Positions 63,315-64,000 of a stretch of 64,000 nucleotides of DNA are shown here, one piece after another (the first letter of the stretch is position 1; each line of letters starts with the position of its first letter). A model generated the notes under the pieces. It was given only the letters and a program-made list of their open reading frames with translations, had not been told where the DNA came from and did not search any database. The position numbers and the translations under genes are program-made. Source of the DNA: DAHUXT01 sp036378295 (GTDB taxonomy: Bacteria; Chloroflexota; Ktedonobacteria; Ktedonobacterales; JADMIN01); the NCBI GenBank assembly GCA_036378295.1, contig DASUWS010000232.1, forward strand, positions 14,390 to 78,389, read 5' to 3'.

Positions 63315-64000
63315 TTACAGTGCAGTCAGGATGGCGCCGAGAACCACGAGCGCCGCGCCGAGCCAGACGCGCGCGCCTTTTTGCTCCCGCGCCAGCAACA
63401 CCCCAAGCAAGACAGAGACCTCACGCAGGGTAGCTACGGGTCCGGCATTGGCACGCTGGAATGCCAGCAGCACCAGCAGATACGCCGCCGTCGATCCAGC
63501 CGCGATCTGTATCCCTGGCCAGGCGGCACGTCGCAGCCGCTTCAGGTCGACGCGCAGTAGGCCAGCCAGGGTGATCCCCTGAAGCCCCGACACTGCGCCG
63601 AGATACCCGATGGGATTCACCTGCCGCACCGCCCCGGCGTCTATCGTAGCGTAGGTGGCGATGCAGACGCCCGTGAGCAGTGCGAAGCCAATCGCGACTC
63701 CCTGACCGACACCTTTCCCCCCAGTCGCCACAGTCGCCAGCCCCAGCGCCAGCGCGCCCGCCCCGGCAAGCGTCCAGAGGGTCGGTGGCTGCGCGAGCAG
63801 AAGCCAGCCACCCAGCGTCACCAGGAGGGGAGCCGAGCCGCGCGCCAGCGGATAGGTGAGCGAGAGCGCGCCCAGGCGATACGCGCTCGTGAGGCAGAGG
63901 GCATACGCGCATTCCGCCAGCGCCGAGAGGATGATGAGCGGCCAGACCTGCCACGGCGGAGCGATGACTATCGCCGGGAGCAGCGCGATACCCGATACCA
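63315..64000 (-). CDS. EamA/DMT-family transporter (5' part beyond window)
   Basis: Partial membrane protein of at least 228 residues, open to the window end, so its start is not visible. It has about seven hydrophobic helices with a DMT repeat: GALSLTYPLARGSAPLLVTLGG and, in the second half, ASTAAYLLVLLAFQRANAGPVATLREVSVLLG, which matches the EamA signature near the end. The start codon at 63821 inside it is not the true start. EamA transporters move small metabolites; the substrate is unknown. Confidence 0.82.
   Translation of the reverse strand, partial: VSGIALLPAIVIAPPWQVWPLIILSALAECAYALCLTSAYRLGALSLTYPLARGSAPLLVTLGGWLLLAQPPTLWTLAGAGALALGLATVATGGKGVGQGVAIGFALLTGVCIATYATIDAGAVRQVNPIGYLGAVSGLQGITLAGLLRVDLKRLRRAAWPGIQIAAGSTAAYLLVLLAFQRANAGPVATLREVSVLLGVLLAREQKGARVWLGAALVVLGAILTAL

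Noticed and set aside
1..64000. tRNA, rRNA or CRISPR arrays
   Set aside because: No GGTTCGA-type T-arm, rRNA stretch or spaced direct repeats of the CRISPR kind were seen in the intergenic regions.

Overview
The window (about 60% G+C, densely packed, monoderm-style lipoproteins and sortable Sec/Tat signals) looks like a bacterial chromosome segment, most probably from Chloroflexota close to Ktedonobacteria. That placement is an inference. It rests on the mix of an archaeal-type aspartyl-tRNA synthetase under a T-box, an actinobacterial-type inositol phosphate synthase, DUF4012 and DUF4388 proteins, many beta-propeller and Pro/Ser-rich secreted proteins, and two GT20 enzymes with an SNRGP motif. 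I see no prophage, CRISPR array, rRNA or convincing tRNA.

Layout. 0.3-9.9 kb: a small winged-helix regulator, a first GT20 trehalose-6-phosphate-synthase-like gene, an SDR, an M24 peptidase, two divergent MFS exporters, a cupin and an alpha/beta hydrolase. 10-16 kb: membrane and propeller proteins, azlCD and a divergent HxlR/DoxX pair with a good promoter. 16-19.6 kb: the glycolytic operon gap-pgk-tpiA with a MOSC gene coupled to its end. 20-24 kb: a GNAT acetyltransferase, aspS with its T-box leader, a small membrane protein and Dps. 24-32 kb: a DUF4012 protein, a GerMN lipoprotein, a PIG-L deacetylase, SufU, a rhodanese and a secreted protein. 32-36.8 kb: an IS605-like relic, tatA-tatC, a nuclease-like protein and secreted/membrane proteins. 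36.9-41.3 kb: a pseudo-receiver protein, hutI, an enoyl-CoA hydratase-like gene and coaD.

The most interesting block is 41.5-53.3 kb. On the minus strand ino1, two HX4D/E acyltransferases, a PHP phosphoesterase, a PimA-like glycosyltransferase, a phosphatidylinositol-phosphate-synthase-like CDP-alcohol transferase and a NYN-domain RNase-like protein lie in one direction, with an ArsR regulator just upstream. A DSP-type phosphatase and a GDP-mannose pyrophosphorylase are transcribed away from them. Together they could make inositol-3-phosphate, phosphatidylinositol and an acylated phosphatidylinositol mannoside. The locus also offers two candidates (PHP and DSP) for the phosphatase that removes the phosphate from phosphatidylinositol phosphate, a step I recall as lacking a well-settled enzyme in Actinobacteria.

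53.5-61.2 kb holds signalling genes: a DUF4388 protein, a cache-domain membrane sensor, a protein with a C-terminal TIR and a degenerate N-terminal TIR-like module, and a two-component pair. A second GT20 gene and the end of an EamA transporter close the window. GC-rich palindromes, several preceded by ACCTCACCCC, recur at gene ends throughout and act as terminators or REP-like repeats.
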